From: Nocardia cyriacigeorgica NBRC 100375
GTDB taxonomy: Bacteria > Actinomycetota > Actinomycetes > Mycobacteriales > Mycobacteriaceae
DNA length: 47,206 nt
Reading direction: 5' to 3'
NCBI RefSeq assembly: GCF_000308555.1
Contig: NZ_BAFY01000190.1
Coordinates: 1 to 47,206 of the forward strand
Below, piece after piece: positions 17,739 through 25,083 of the stretch (the first letter of the stretch is position 1; every line of letters begins with the position of its first letter). The translations under genes and the position numbers were made by a program. The notes beneath the pieces are model-generated. The model saw only the letters and a list, made by a program, of their open reading frames with translations, ran no database searches and had not been told where the DNA came from.

Positions 17739-18320
17739 GTGAGCGCTGATCTGCATGCTGAAATGGTCTTGGCCCGGTCGGTCCGTGAGGTGGCCGAGTT
17801 CGTCGATGCCGAGGGGTGGGGGCGTCCGCCGCAGATGTTCGCGCTGGTGCCGACGGCCGATCTGGTGGCGGCCGAGCCGGGTCTGGCCGATCAGGTCGAC
17901 GCCGGTGACGAGTTGACTCCGATTGCGCAGGAGCCGTTTCCGGAAGATGTGACCGGCGGGTCGATCGCGTTGGAAGAGGTCCTTGCGACCACCAGCTGGC
18001 CGCCCGCGGTCGCGGGCTGTGTGCTGGTGCAGGAGATCGTGGTGTTGCCGCCGACGGCGGAGAGCACGCTCGACGATGCGTTGACGCCGTTGCTCGCCGA
18101 TGACGACGCCGCCGATGCCGCGGGCCGGGCCGCCGCGCACGCGCATCCGGAGCGGCGTGAGGCGCGGCTGTTCGCGGCGGCGTTGCGCGAGGGCAGCACG
18201 CTGTGCCTGCTGCAGGTGCGCCCCGATGACGATGCCGACGAGTTCGCCGATCTCGAGCTGCGGACCTATCCGAATCTGGCGTCGAATGTGGTCGAGGCGT
18301 TGCAGCACACGCTGGACTGA
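17739..18320 (+). CDS. PPA1309 family protein of unknown function
   Basis: A 193-residue acidic soluble protein that resembles the actinobacterial PPA1309 family (VREVAEFVDAEGWGRPPQMF, FALVPTADLVAAEP, TSWPPAVAGCVLVQEIVVLP, LCLLQVRPDDDADEFADL). It has no signal peptide and no catalytic motif that I can name. The start is uncertain: GTG 17739 keeps the usual N-terminus, but the nearest GGAGG (17716-17720) is 18 nt away. An in-frame ATG at 17763 is an alternative. It converges with the PDZ protease gene with 37 bp between stops. Confidence 0.75.
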   Translation: MSADLHAEMVLARSVREVAEFVDAEGWGRPPQMFALVPTADLVAAEPGLADQVDAGDELTPIAQEPFPEDVTGGSIALEEVLATTSWPPAVAGCVLVQEIVVLPPTAESTLDDALTPLLADDDAADAAGRAAAHAHPERREARLFAAALREGSTLCLLQVRPDDDADEFADLELRTYPNLASNVVEALQHTLD

Positions 18321-18357
18321 TCCGGCGCGGGTTCAGTGGCCTGACGGGATACGGTGA

Positions 18358-19383
18358 CTACCCGCAGGTCACCGTCTCGCGACCGGCGCTGAGATCCTCC
18401 AGCGACTGCACCGCACCGGCGAGCGTTTCGACCTTGACCAGGCGCAGCCCGTCCGGCGTTCGCTGCCTGGCCTCATTGCAGTTGGCGGCGGGCACCAGGA
18501 AGGTTTCCGCGCCCGCCTCGCGCGCGGCCATCATCTTGTACTGGATGCCGCCGATCGGGCCGACCTTGCCGTCCTGGTCGATGGATCCGGTGCCCGCGAC
18601 GAAGCTGCCGCCGTCGAGTTCGCCGGGAGTGAGCTTGTCGATCAGTGCCAGGCTGAACATCAGGCCCGCCGACGGTCCGCCGATGTCGGCGAGGTTGAAG
18701 GTGACCTCCATGGGCGGGCGGGCGCCTTCGCCCGGGGTGACGCCGAGGTAGCCCTTCTTCGGATCGTCCTCACGGGCGCCGAGGGTCACCTCGACGGTCC
18801 GCTCGACGTCGTCGCGGCGGATCACCATGGTGATCTTGTCGCCCGGCGGCAGCTTCCCGATCGCGTCGACGACGTCCTTCGGCTCGTTCATCGGCACGCC
18901 GTTGATGCTGACGATCTGGTCGCCTTCCTCCAGCACCGCCTTGGCCGGGCCGTTGTCGGCGACGGTGCGCGCGAGCACAACGGTCGGCAGGCCGAGGAAG
19001 TTCATCGCGGCGACTTCGGCGTTGCTCTCGGAGTCCTTGAAATCCTGCTGGTTGGACTTGTCGATCTCCTCACGTGACACCCCGGGCGGGTAGACCTCCG
19101 AGCGCGGCACCAGCCCGTGTTCGCCGCTGACCCAGAAGCCGATCGCCTCGAAGATGTTGAGGCCGTCGCGCACCGAGACGGTCGTCATGTTGAGGTTGCC
19201 GGTGGTCGGATCCACCTCGACACCGGTGACGTCGACGACCTGCTTGCCGTCCACCTCGCCGAGTGTGTTGAACGTGGGCCCAGGGCCGAGAGCGACGAAG
19301 GGCACGTTGAACCAGCTCCCCGCGACGCCCAGCACGAGCACCGGGATCAGCGCGACGAGCAGAGTGATGATCCGACGATTCAC
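18358..19383 (-). CDS. Membrane-anchored PDZ and Lon-type (S16) serine protease
   Basis: A 341-residue protein of the YlbL/Rv3194c type. An N-terminal membrane anchor (IITLLVALIPVLVLGVAGSW) leads to an extracytoplasmic region, a PDZ domain (about 125-200, GPAKAVLEEGDQIVSINGVP) and a C-terminal Lon proteolytic domain. The catalytic dyad is visible as Ser238 in GGPSAGLMFSLAL and Lys283 in GGIQYKMMAA. No ATPase domain is present, so it is an ATP-independent, membrane-tethered protease. Substrates are unknown. The start ATG 19383 has no strong ribosome-binding site. It is divergent from the DUF2342 metalloprotease gene. Confidence 0.9.
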   Translation of the reverse strand: MNRRIITLLVALIPVLVLGVAGSWFNVPFVALGPGPTFNTLGEVDGKQVVDVTGVEVDPTTGNLNMTTVSVRDGLNIFEAIGFWVSGEHGLVPRSEVYPPGVSREEIDKSNQQDFKDSESNAEVAAMNFLGLPTVVLARTVADNGPAKAVLEEGDQIVSINGVPMNEPKDVVDAIGKLPPGDKITMVIRRDDVERTVEVTLGAREDDPKKGYLGVTPGEGARPPMEVTFNLADIGGPSAGLMFSLALIDKLTPGELDGGSFVAGTGSIDQDGKVGPIGGIQYKMMAAREAGAETFLVPAANCNEARQRTPDGLRLVKVETLAGAVQSLEDLSAGRETVTCG

Positions 19384-19531
19384 GCGGCCAACAGTAGCGA
19401 GCGCCGCCGTCGCGGGGCGGCACCGGCGGAGGTTTGGCGGTTCGCGGGGGCCGAGGCGAGCCGGCCGTGAGCGGGTTCACGGCCGGGTGCGATTTCGCGG
19501 CGCGCGAACATCGTCGCCGGTCCACGCCGCG

Positions 19532-19537
19532 TAACGT
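19532..19537 (+). promoter_or_regulatory. -10 element of the leaderless DUF2342 gene
   Basis: TAACGT fits TANNNT and ends 7 nt before ATG 19545. No Shine-Dalgarno is present, so transcription probably starts at the A of this ATG. Confidence 0.5.
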
Positions 19538-19544
19538 AATGGGT

Positions 19545-20966
19545 ATGAGTGACCATCCGTTCGGATTCTCGAACCGCGACGACGACGATGACCGCAAACG
19601 AGGCGACGAGCCGAGCGGTTCCGGCGCGGGCGACCCGTTCGGCTTCGGCATGGCCGGTTCCGGGGCCGGCGGATTCGATCCCGCCCAGCTGGGGCAGATG
19701 CTGACCTCGCTGGGCCAGATGCTCAGCGGAATGGGACAGGGCATGGCCGCCCCGGGTGGGCAGAGCGGTCCGGTCAACTACGAAGTCGCCAAACGGCTGG
19801 CCCGCCAGCAGCTCGGCGCGAGCGTGGCCCCGGTGTCCGCGGGCACCGCCAGTGCCGTGGCCGACGCCGCGCACCTGGCCGAGGTGTGGCTCGACGGCGC
19901 GACGACGTTGCCCGCCGGCGCGTCGAAGACGGCCGCGTGGACGGCCAACGACTGGATCGAGCAGACCCTGCCCACCTGGCAGCGCTTGTGCGATCCGGTG
20001 GCCCAGCAGATCTCCGGCATGTGGACGGCGAACCTGCCCGAGGAGGCCAAGCAGTTCGCGGCCCCGATGATGGGCATGCTCGGTCAGATGGGCGGACTTG
20101 CGTTCGGTTCGCAGCTCGGCCAGGCGCTCGGCCAGCTGGCCAAGGAGGTGCTGACCTCCACCGATATCGGTCTGCCGCTGGGTCCCGCGGGCACCGCCGC
20201 GCTGCTGCCCGCCGCCATCTCCGAGTTCAGCGCCGGGCTGGAGCAGCCCGAAAGCGAGATCATGGTGTTCCTCGCCGCCCGTGAGGCCGCCCATCAGCGG
20301 CTGTTCGGCCATGTGCCGTGGCTGCGTCAGCAGGTGCTCGGCGCGGTCGAGGACTACGCGCGCGGCATCAAGATGGATTTCTCGGCGCTGGAGGAAGCGG
20401 CCCAGAACATCGACCCGACGTCGCTGACCGATCCGGGCAAGCTCGAGGAGATCCTGTCGCAGGGCACCTTCGAACCGCAGACCACGCCGGAACAGAAGCA
20501 AGCGCTGGAACGGCTGGAGACGCTGCTGGCCCTGATCGAGGGCTGGGTGCAGGTGGTGGTGGCCGAGGCGGTCGGTGAACGCCTGCCGGGTGCGGGCGCG
20601 CTGGCCGAGACGCTGCGCAGGCGCCGCGCCACCGGCGGTCCGGCCGAGCAGACCTTCGCCACGCTGGTCGGGCTGGAGCTGCGGCCGCGCAAGCTGCGTG
20701 AGGCGGCCGCACTGTGGCAGCGGCTGACCACCGACGCGGGCATGGAGGCGCGCGACGGTGTCTGGGCGCATCCGGATCTGCTGCCCGACGCCAGTGACCT
20801 CGACTCCCCCGCCGGTTTCATCGATGCGGTGATCGGCGGCGGCGCGAACGCCTTCGACGATCCGCTGGCCCAGCTGGCCGAGACCGAGGCCCGCGAGCGC
20901 GACGAGCGTAAGAAGTCGGGCGCGGCGGATGAGGAGTCCGGCGAGCAAGGCGAGGCTTCGTCCTGA
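19545..20966 (+). CDS. DUF2342 zincin-like metalloprotease
   Basis: A 473-residue protein of the actinobacterial zinc-dependent metalloprotease family (Rv3195 type, about the same length). The first 70 residues are low complexity (GFGMAGSGAGGFDPAQLGQM). The conserved core includes YEVAKRLARQQLG, the zinc-site region MVFLAAREAAHQRLFGHVPW, where REAAH replaces a standard HExxH, and the ending of the catalytic half VEDYARGIKMDF. I chose ATG 19545 over 19539 because a TANNNT element lies 7 nt upstream and suggests a leaderless mRNA. Older annotations link this family to coenzyme F420, but no F420 gene is nearby. The substrate is unknown. Confidence 0.88.
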   Translation: MSDHPFGFSNRDDDDDRKRGDEPSGSGAGDPFGFGMAGSGAGGFDPAQLGQMLTSLGQMLSGMGQGMAAPGGQSGPVNYEVAKRLARQQLGASVAPVSAGTASAVADAAHLAEVWLDGATTLPAGASKTAAWTANDWIEQTLPTWQRLCDPVAQQISGMWTANLPEEAKQFAAPMMGMLGQMGGLAFGSQLGQALGQLAKEVLTSTDIGLPLGPAGTAALLPAAISEFSAGLEQPESEIMVFLAAREAAHQRLFGHVPWLRQQVLGAVEDYARGIKMDFSALEEAAQNIDPTSLTDPGKLEEILSQGTFEPQTTPEQKQALERLETLLALIEGWVQVVVAEAVGERLPGAGALAETLRRRRATGGPAEQTFATLVGLELRPRKLREAAALWQRLTTDAGMEARDGVWAHPDLLPDASDLDSPAGFIDAVIGGGANAFDDPLAQLAETEARERDERKKSGAADEESGEQGEASS

Positions 20967-21097
20967 TCACGGTCGCAGGCAGGCGCGGCACCGCGTAGTC
21001 AACGGATCCGCAGGCGCATGTCGCAGCGGTGTGGGCCTGTGGATAACTCGCTGTTTCGCGCCGGTTCCGCGCCGGGCCGATCCGCATACTGCTCGCC

Positions 21098-21958
21098 ATG
21101 ACATCCCTGTGCCTGCGCGGGCCGATGCTGCACCCGCGCCTGCTGGTCCTGATTCGCCCGTCCGGTGTGCTCCAGCTCGGGTGGGACCCCGAGTCCGCGC
21201 GGCAGCTGGCGATTCCCGGCGTCGACAGCGATACCCTGCGGCGATTCCTGGATCTGCTGGACGGCCTGCGCACCCGCCCGCAGATCATCTGGCGAGCCAC
21301 CGAACTCGGCCTCACCGCCCGGCGCGCGAGTGACCTGCTGGCCACCCTCGACGACGCCGGGCTGCTGGTCCATCCCGACACCCCGGCCGGGCAGGTGCGC
21401 CGGATCCGTGTGCACGGCCTCGGTCCGCTCTCCGACGCGCTCACCGCCGGTCTGCACCGCCTGGGGTTGCGGCCGCAGCGTTCGCGCGGCGCACGGCTCG
21501 ATCTGCGGCCGCGGCCGGATCTGGTCCTGTTGACCGACACCCTGCAGCCGGACCCGCGGCTGACCGACCAGTTGCTGCGGGAGCGGATCCCGCACCTGCC
21601 GGTGCACATGCGTGACGGTGTCGGTGTAGTGGGCCCGCTGGTACTGCCCGGCGAGACCGGCTGTCTGCGGTGTGCCGATCTGCTGCGCGCCGACTACGAC
21701 CCGGAATGGCCACGGGTGGCGGCACAACTGCTCGGCCGGGTCGGCCATGGTTCGCCGCCCGCGATCGAGGCCACCGCGGCGCTGGCACTGCGTGAGCTGG
21801 AGTCGATCATCGCCTGTTCGGTTCGCAGGCGCCCGGCCGTTCTGCATGCCCAGTTGGAGCTCGACCCGGGTTCCTACCGGCTGCGGATCCGGCACCGGAC
21901 GCCGCACGAGCGCTGCCTGTGCCGCCGCATACACACCGATCAGGGCGCCCAGGTGTGA
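21098..21958 (+). CDS. TOMM-type leader-peptide-binding / ThiF-like protein
   Basis: A 286-residue protein similar to the Rv3196 type, related to the leader-binding part of cyclodehydratases in thiazole/oxazole-modified peptide systems. The N-terminal half contains a winged-helix-like RRE region (ELGLTARRASDLLATLDDAG). The C-terminal half has two cysteine pairs, Cys189/Cys192 (CLRC) and Cys273/Cys275 (CLC), as in the structural zinc site of E1-like proteins. No nucleotide-binding glycine motif is obvious. No YcaO partner or precursor peptide is visible, so its role here is unclear. ATG 21098 has no ribosome-binding site and may be leaderless. It precedes the ABC1 kinase gene, as in mycobacteria. 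Confidence 0.75.
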   Translation: MTSLCLRGPMLHPRLLVLIRPSGVLQLGWDPESARQLAIPGVDSDTLRRFLDLLDGLRTRPQIIWRATELGLTARRASDLLATLDDAGLLVHPDTPAGQVRRIRVHGLGPLSDALTAGLHRLGLRPQRSRGARLDLRPRPDLVLLTDTLQPDPRLTDQLLRERIPHLPVHMRDGVGVVGPLVLPGETGCLRCADLLRADYDPEWPRVAAQLLGRVGHGSPPAIEATAALALRELESIIACSVRRRPAVLHAQLELDPGSYRLRIRHRTPHERCLCRRIHTDQGAQV

Positions 21959-22034
21959 CGGGTACCACTCCACAACGCCGATTCTCAGCGGATTTCGATG
22001 GCACAGCGACGGCCCGGTCCGCCATGATGGGTAC

Positions 22035-23378
22035 GTGTCCGAGATCGTGCGCCGCAGCTCCTCCCGCAACGCGAAGTTAGCCAAGATTCCCCTCGGGATC
22101 GCCGGACGAGCCGCTGTCGGTTTCGGTAAGAAGCTGGCCGGGGGTGACAAGGGCGAGATCAACGCGCAGCTGAATCAGAAGGCCGCCGAGCAGCTGTTCA
22201 CCGTCCTCGGTGAGCTCAAGGGCGGTGCGATGAAGTTCGGCCAGGCGCTCAGCGTCATGGAGGCCGCGGTTCCCGAGGAGTTCGGCGAGCACTACCGCGA
22301 GGCGCTGACCAAGCTGCAGGCCGCCGCCCCGCCGATGCCCATCGAGACCGTGCACCGGGTGCTCGATCAGCAGCTCGGCACCCAGTGGCGGACCAGGTTC
22401 CAATCCTTCGACGACGCCCCCGCCGCCTCGGCCAGCATCGGCCAGGTGCACCGCGCGGTGTGGTCGGACGGGCGCACGGTGGCGGTGAAGGTGCAGTACC
22501 CCGGCGCCGACGACGCCCTGCGCGCGGATCTGAAGACCCTGTCGCGGATGACCGGCCTGATCTCCTCGGTCATCCCAGGCGCCGACGTGAAGCCGATCCT
22601 CGCCGAGATCACCGAACGCACCGAGGAAGAACTCGACTACCGCAACGAGGCGAACAATCAGCGCACCTTCGCCAAGGCCTACGACGGGCATCCGGAGTTC
22701 GTCGTACCGAAGGTGGTGGCCAGTGCGCCGAAGGTGATCGTCACCGAATGGCTCGACGGCACACCGGTTTCCGCGATCATCGCCGCGGGCAACGCCGATC
22801 CCGAAGGCACCCGCGAACTGCGCAACCGGGTGGCGACCCTGATGGGCCGATTCCATTTCTCCGCACCGGAACTGGCGGGCCTGCTGCACGCCGACCCGCA
22901 TCCGGGCAACTTCATGATGACCGCGGAAGGCAAGCTGGCCGTCATCGACTTCGGTGCCTGCGCACCGCTGCCCAATGGTTTCCCCGAGCTGCTCGGCCGG
23001 ATCCTGGCGCTGGCGGTCGACGAAGAATTCGCCGAACTCACCGCGCTGCTGCACGAGAACGGCTGGGTGATTCCGGGGCGGGTGATCACCCACCAGGAGA
23101 TCGCAGACTACCTGCGCCCCTTCACCGATCCGATCAAATCCGATTCGTTCCACTTCACCCGCAAGTGGATGCAGCGGGTGGCCGGGCGCGCCTCGGACTT
23201 CAACAGTCCGGAGATGAAGACCGCGCGCGCCCTGATGCTGCCCGCCGAACACGTCATGATCTTCCGGGTGCTGGCCGGCTCGATCGGTATCGCCGCTCAA
23301 CTCGATGCGGAGGTGCCGTTCATGCAGCTGGCCGCGACCTGGATGCCCGGGTTCCGGGAGCAGCGCAACAGCGCGTAG
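22035..23378 (+). CDS. ABC1/UbiB-family atypical kinase
   Basis: A 447-residue protein of the ABC1 kinase family (Rv3197 type). Family motifs are intact: KFGQ (67-70) in the KxGQ extension, ASASIGQVH, the catalytic lysine in VAVKVQYPG (Lys152), the ExD-type EELDYRNEAN, the catalytic loop HADPHPGNF and the metal-binding DFGA. Relatives act on quinone or lipid metabolism through ATPase activity. I start at GTG 22035; CATGAT ends 6 nt upstream and there is no Shine-Dalgarno, so it may be leaderless. In mycobacteria this gene lies next to whiB7 and has been linked to antibiotic tolerance; the neighbourhood is similar here. Confidence 0.9.
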   Translation: MSEIVRRSSSRNAKLAKIPLGIAGRAAVGFGKKLAGGDKGEINAQLNQKAAEQLFTVLGELKGGAMKFGQALSVMEAAVPEEFGEHYREALTKLQAAAPPMPIETVHRVLDQQLGTQWRTRFQSFDDAPAASASIGQVHRAVWSDGRTVAVKVQYPGADDALRADLKTLSRMTGLISSVIPGADVKPILAEITERTEEELDYRNEANNQRTFAKAYDGHPEFVVPKVVASAPKVIVTEWLDGTPVSAIIAAGNADPEGTRELRNRVATLMGRFHFSAPELAGLLHADPHPGNFMMTAEGKLAVIDFGACAPLPNGFPELLGRILALAVDEEFAELTALLHENGWVIPGRVITHQEIADYLRPFTDPIKSDSFHFTRKWMQRVAGRASDFNSPEMKTARALMLPAEHVMIFRVLAGSIGIAAQLDAEVPFMQLAATWMPGFREQRNSA

Positions 23379-23402
23379 CGCCCTGTCACCCTCCGGCGGC
23401 GC

Positions 23403-23420
23403 CCCCGGGTGTTGCCGGGG
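23403..23420. terminator. Short bidirectional hairpin between convergent genes
   Basis: CCCCGG-6-CCGGGG forms a perfect 6-bp stem that ends directly at the stop codon of the minus-strand gene. It lies 24 bp after the ABC1 kinase stop. Confidence 0.5.
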
Positions 23421-23978
23421 TCAGCCCGCAGGCGGCAGCTGGGGCGTCTCGTGGAGGTTCACCACGACGGCGGTGTCCCCGTACGGGGCAGAGCCCATGG
23501 TGATGCCGTGGTAGAGCCGAGCCAATCCCGCACGCACCCCGTACTTCGCACGTAGACCCGTGCAGATCTTGTCGAACAGCGGTCCCGCACCGACGAATTC
23601 GGCGACGCCCTGATGCTGGCGGGAGCCGACCGCGGCCCTGCCGCGCCAGTCACCCGCCTGCACGATGACGCGCCGATCACGGGCCAGATGCTGGGTCTCC
23701 AGCGAGTAGGACGAGGTCCGGAAGGCGAGCCTGCCGCGATCGATCGGCACCACCAGATGTGTAGTGGTGGTCCAGCGACCCGTCGGATCGGCCCGGGTCA
23801 CCAGGACGGTGCGCGCATCCCACCACAGCATGCCTGGATGCCATTCGCTCGGCCATTCGGCCGGCACCGGCGGGTTCTGCGCGGCATATCGGTTCGCAGG
23901 CAGGTTTGGGTGGGCGGGTGCGGCGGCCCGACCGTTGGGGGCGATGGTGGCAACGGACTGGCCGAAAGAGTGATTCAT
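23421..23978 (-). CDS. PPOX/flavin-reductase-like fold protein, uncharacterised
   Basis: A 185-residue soluble protein beginning MNHSFGQSVATIAPNGRAAA. The middle looks like a split beta-barrel of the pyridoxamine-5'-phosphate-oxidase type: TVLVTRADPTGRWTTTTHLV, GRLAFRTSSYSLETQHLARD, RVIVQAGDWRGRAAVGSRQH. In that superfamily this region binds FMN or F420, but I cannot confirm ligands. ATG 23978 has GGAGG 8 nt upstream, and a longer frame adds no support. It lies between the ABC1 kinase and whiB7, where I would not expect a gene from the mycobacterial order as I remember it. Confidence 0.7.
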   Translation of the reverse strand: MNHSFGQSVATIAPNGRAAAPAHPNLPANRYAAQNPPVPAEWPSEWHPGMLWWDARTVLVTRADPTGRWTTTTHLVVPIDRGRLAFRTSSYSLETQHLARDRRVIVQAGDWRGRAAVGSRQHQGVAEFVGAGPLFDKICTGLRAKYGVRAGLARLYHGITMGSAPYGDTAVVVNLHETPQLPPAG

Positions 23979-24129
23979 GCGAAACCTCCGGGACACGGTT
24001 GCGGTTCTCCACCCCACACTGCGGAAAACCTGAAACTCAAGGCATAGATTTCATATAGCAAGGAACTGAGATATCCGCAAGGTGCGGTCGTACCGAGAGC
24101 ACGAAATTCCTACTCCCCCAACATAAGAC

Positions 24130-24158
24130 AACCGCCCAGCCGGATCGGCTGGGCGGTT
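24130..24158 (-). terminator. Intrinsic terminator after whiB7
   Basis: A perfect 12-bp stem (AACCGCCCAGCC with GGCTGGGCGGTT, loop GGATC) is followed on the minus strand by the T-rich stretch GTCTTATGTT. It lies about 30 bp past the whiB7 stop codon. Confidence 0.85.
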
Positions 24159-24186
24159 GGTCGTTCGGCGGCCGTAGGCGCGGCCA

Positions 24187-24510
24187 TCAGACGCATGTCG
24201 CGACCTTACGGGGACGGCCACGCGGCCGCTTGCGAGCGATCACGACACCCTGGTCGAAGATCTCCCCGCCCCACACGCCCCACGGCTCACGGCGATCGAT
24301 GGCAGCGCTCAGGCAGCCCTTGCGGATGGGGCAGGACGCGCACAGCGCCTTGGCCTGCTCCAACTGGACCGGGCTCTCGGCGAACCACAGGTCCGGGTCC
24401 CCTGCCCGGCACGGCAGGGTGGTGGTGACCTCCTGGTCACGGGGAGCGGTTGCCACGGTTCGGCATGTCACGTCAGCAGTGGCCGTCGGCCAGCTCTCTG
24501 CGGTGAACAC
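24187..24510 (-). CDS. whiB7: WhiB7 redox-responsive transcription factor
   Basis: A 107-residue Wbl protein. The four iron-sulfur cysteines are Cys34, Cys57, Cys60 and Cys66 (LPCRAGDPDLWF and LCASCPIRKGC). The turn motif EPWGVWGGE (75-83) binds the sigma factor, and the C-terminal AT-hook RGRPRK (97-102) marks WhiB7 specifically. WhiB7 binds SigA and activates intrinsic resistance to ribosome-targeting antibiotics. The GTG start at 24510 follows AAGGAG. The N-terminus is longer than in M. tuberculosis and carries an extra cysteine. It has a leader of about 530 nt with a translated ORF and a terminator hairpin, and its promoter lies in the end of uvrD2. Confidence 0.96.
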   Translation of the reverse strand: MFTAESWPTATADVTCRTVATAPRDQEVTTTLPCRAGDPDLWFAESPVQLEQAKALCASCPIRKGCLSAAIDRREPWGVWGGEIFDQGVVIARKRPRGRPRKVATCV

Positions 24511-24594
24511 GTCGTTCTCCTTCAGCTCGTTTGCAGCGGTTCGGTGTCGTTCATTCCGCGAAACCGGAGCTGCCGGCTGAAGGGCCGGAGAAAT

Positions 24595-24630
24595 CTGGCC
24601 ACGGTTTCGCTTCTTGCGATCCGTGGCCAG
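24595..24630 (-). terminator. Attenuator hairpin in the whiB7 leader
   Basis: CTGGCCACGG pairs perfectly with CCGTGGCCAG around a 16-nt loop that can itself pair CGC with GCG; ATTTCT follows on the minus strand. It lies 17 nt after the leader ORF stop and 84 nt before whiB7. The stretch 24602-24610 (part of loop and 3' arm) can instead pair with 24558-24566 (9 bp), a possible antiterminator. Premature termination in the whiB7 leader is known in mycobacteria. Confidence 0.8.
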
Positions 24631-24647
24631 GAGGCGGGGAGTGTTCC

Positions 24648-24968
24648 CTACCTAGGTCGACATCTGAGTCGAGTCCTGATCACGGACGCTGGGTGTGCGT
24701 TGCGGAGGCGTGCTGCCTGCACCGGGTCGTTACCGGCTTCGGCGGCAAAGGCGCCGGCGACTGCGAACGCAGCGGCCGGATGCCAGCCCGCGCGGGGCTT
24801 GTCCTGCGGATCGATGAGAATCGGAGTGGGCGCGTAGTCCAGGTGCGTGCCGAACCCACCGACGCCGGACAGACCGATCCCCTGCATGGCGAGGATCCCC
24901 CGGGAGGCAGAAACAGCCGACGTGGTCGCGTCGGTGCCCATCACATCGAAAGCGGTGATGCTGTTCAT
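24648..24968 (-). CDS. Leader ORF (uORF) of whiB7, 106 codons
   Basis: An ORF in the whiB7 leader with a strong start: GGAGG, an 8-nt spacer, then ATG 24968. It begins MNSITAFDVMGTDATTSAV, continues with glycine-rich IGLSGVGGFGTHLDYAP and an alanine-rich helix (AAAFAVAGAFAAEAGND), and ends RTRLRCRPR. Codon use shows high GC at third positions like a real gene. The stop at 24648 is 17 nt before the attenuator hairpin, where a ribosome could affect its folding. Either it is a long attenuating uORF, or a small protein co-transcribed with whiB7. I recognise no family. The arginine-rich end just before the terminator may be sensitive to slowed translation. Confidence 0.7.
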   Translation of the reverse strand: MNSITAFDVMGTDATTSAVSASRGILAMQGIGLSGVGGFGTHLDYAPTPILIDPQDKPRAGWHPAAAFAVAGAFAAEAGNDPVQAARLRNAHPASVIRTRLRCRPR

Positions 24969-25044
24969 TTCGTCTGCCTCCCTCCTGTACTCGTAATCTG
25001 TCTGAACTGTGCGCGCCGGGATGGCCTCCCGTTGCGTGCTACCC

Positions 25045-25083
25045 ACCGTATGCGATCTCGGAAGAACCGACAACCTATTTTCT
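25045..25083 (-). promoter_or_regulatory. whiB7 promoter with WhiB7-type AT-rich element
   Basis: On the minus strand: AGAAAATAG (25075-25083), one base, the -35 TTGTCG (25068-25073), a 17-bp spacer and the -10 TACGGT (25045-25050). An AT-rich block directly upstream of -35 is the known WhiB7 recognition feature, bound by the AT-hook, so the gene is probably autoregulated. The uvrD2 stop codon lies inside the AT-rich block. Confidence 0.8.

Noticed and set aside
21038..21046. Perfect DnaA box (TGTGGATAA) upstream of the TOMM-like gene
   Set aside because: A single box with no cluster, no AT-rich unwinding element and no dnaA or dnaN gene nearby does not make an origin.
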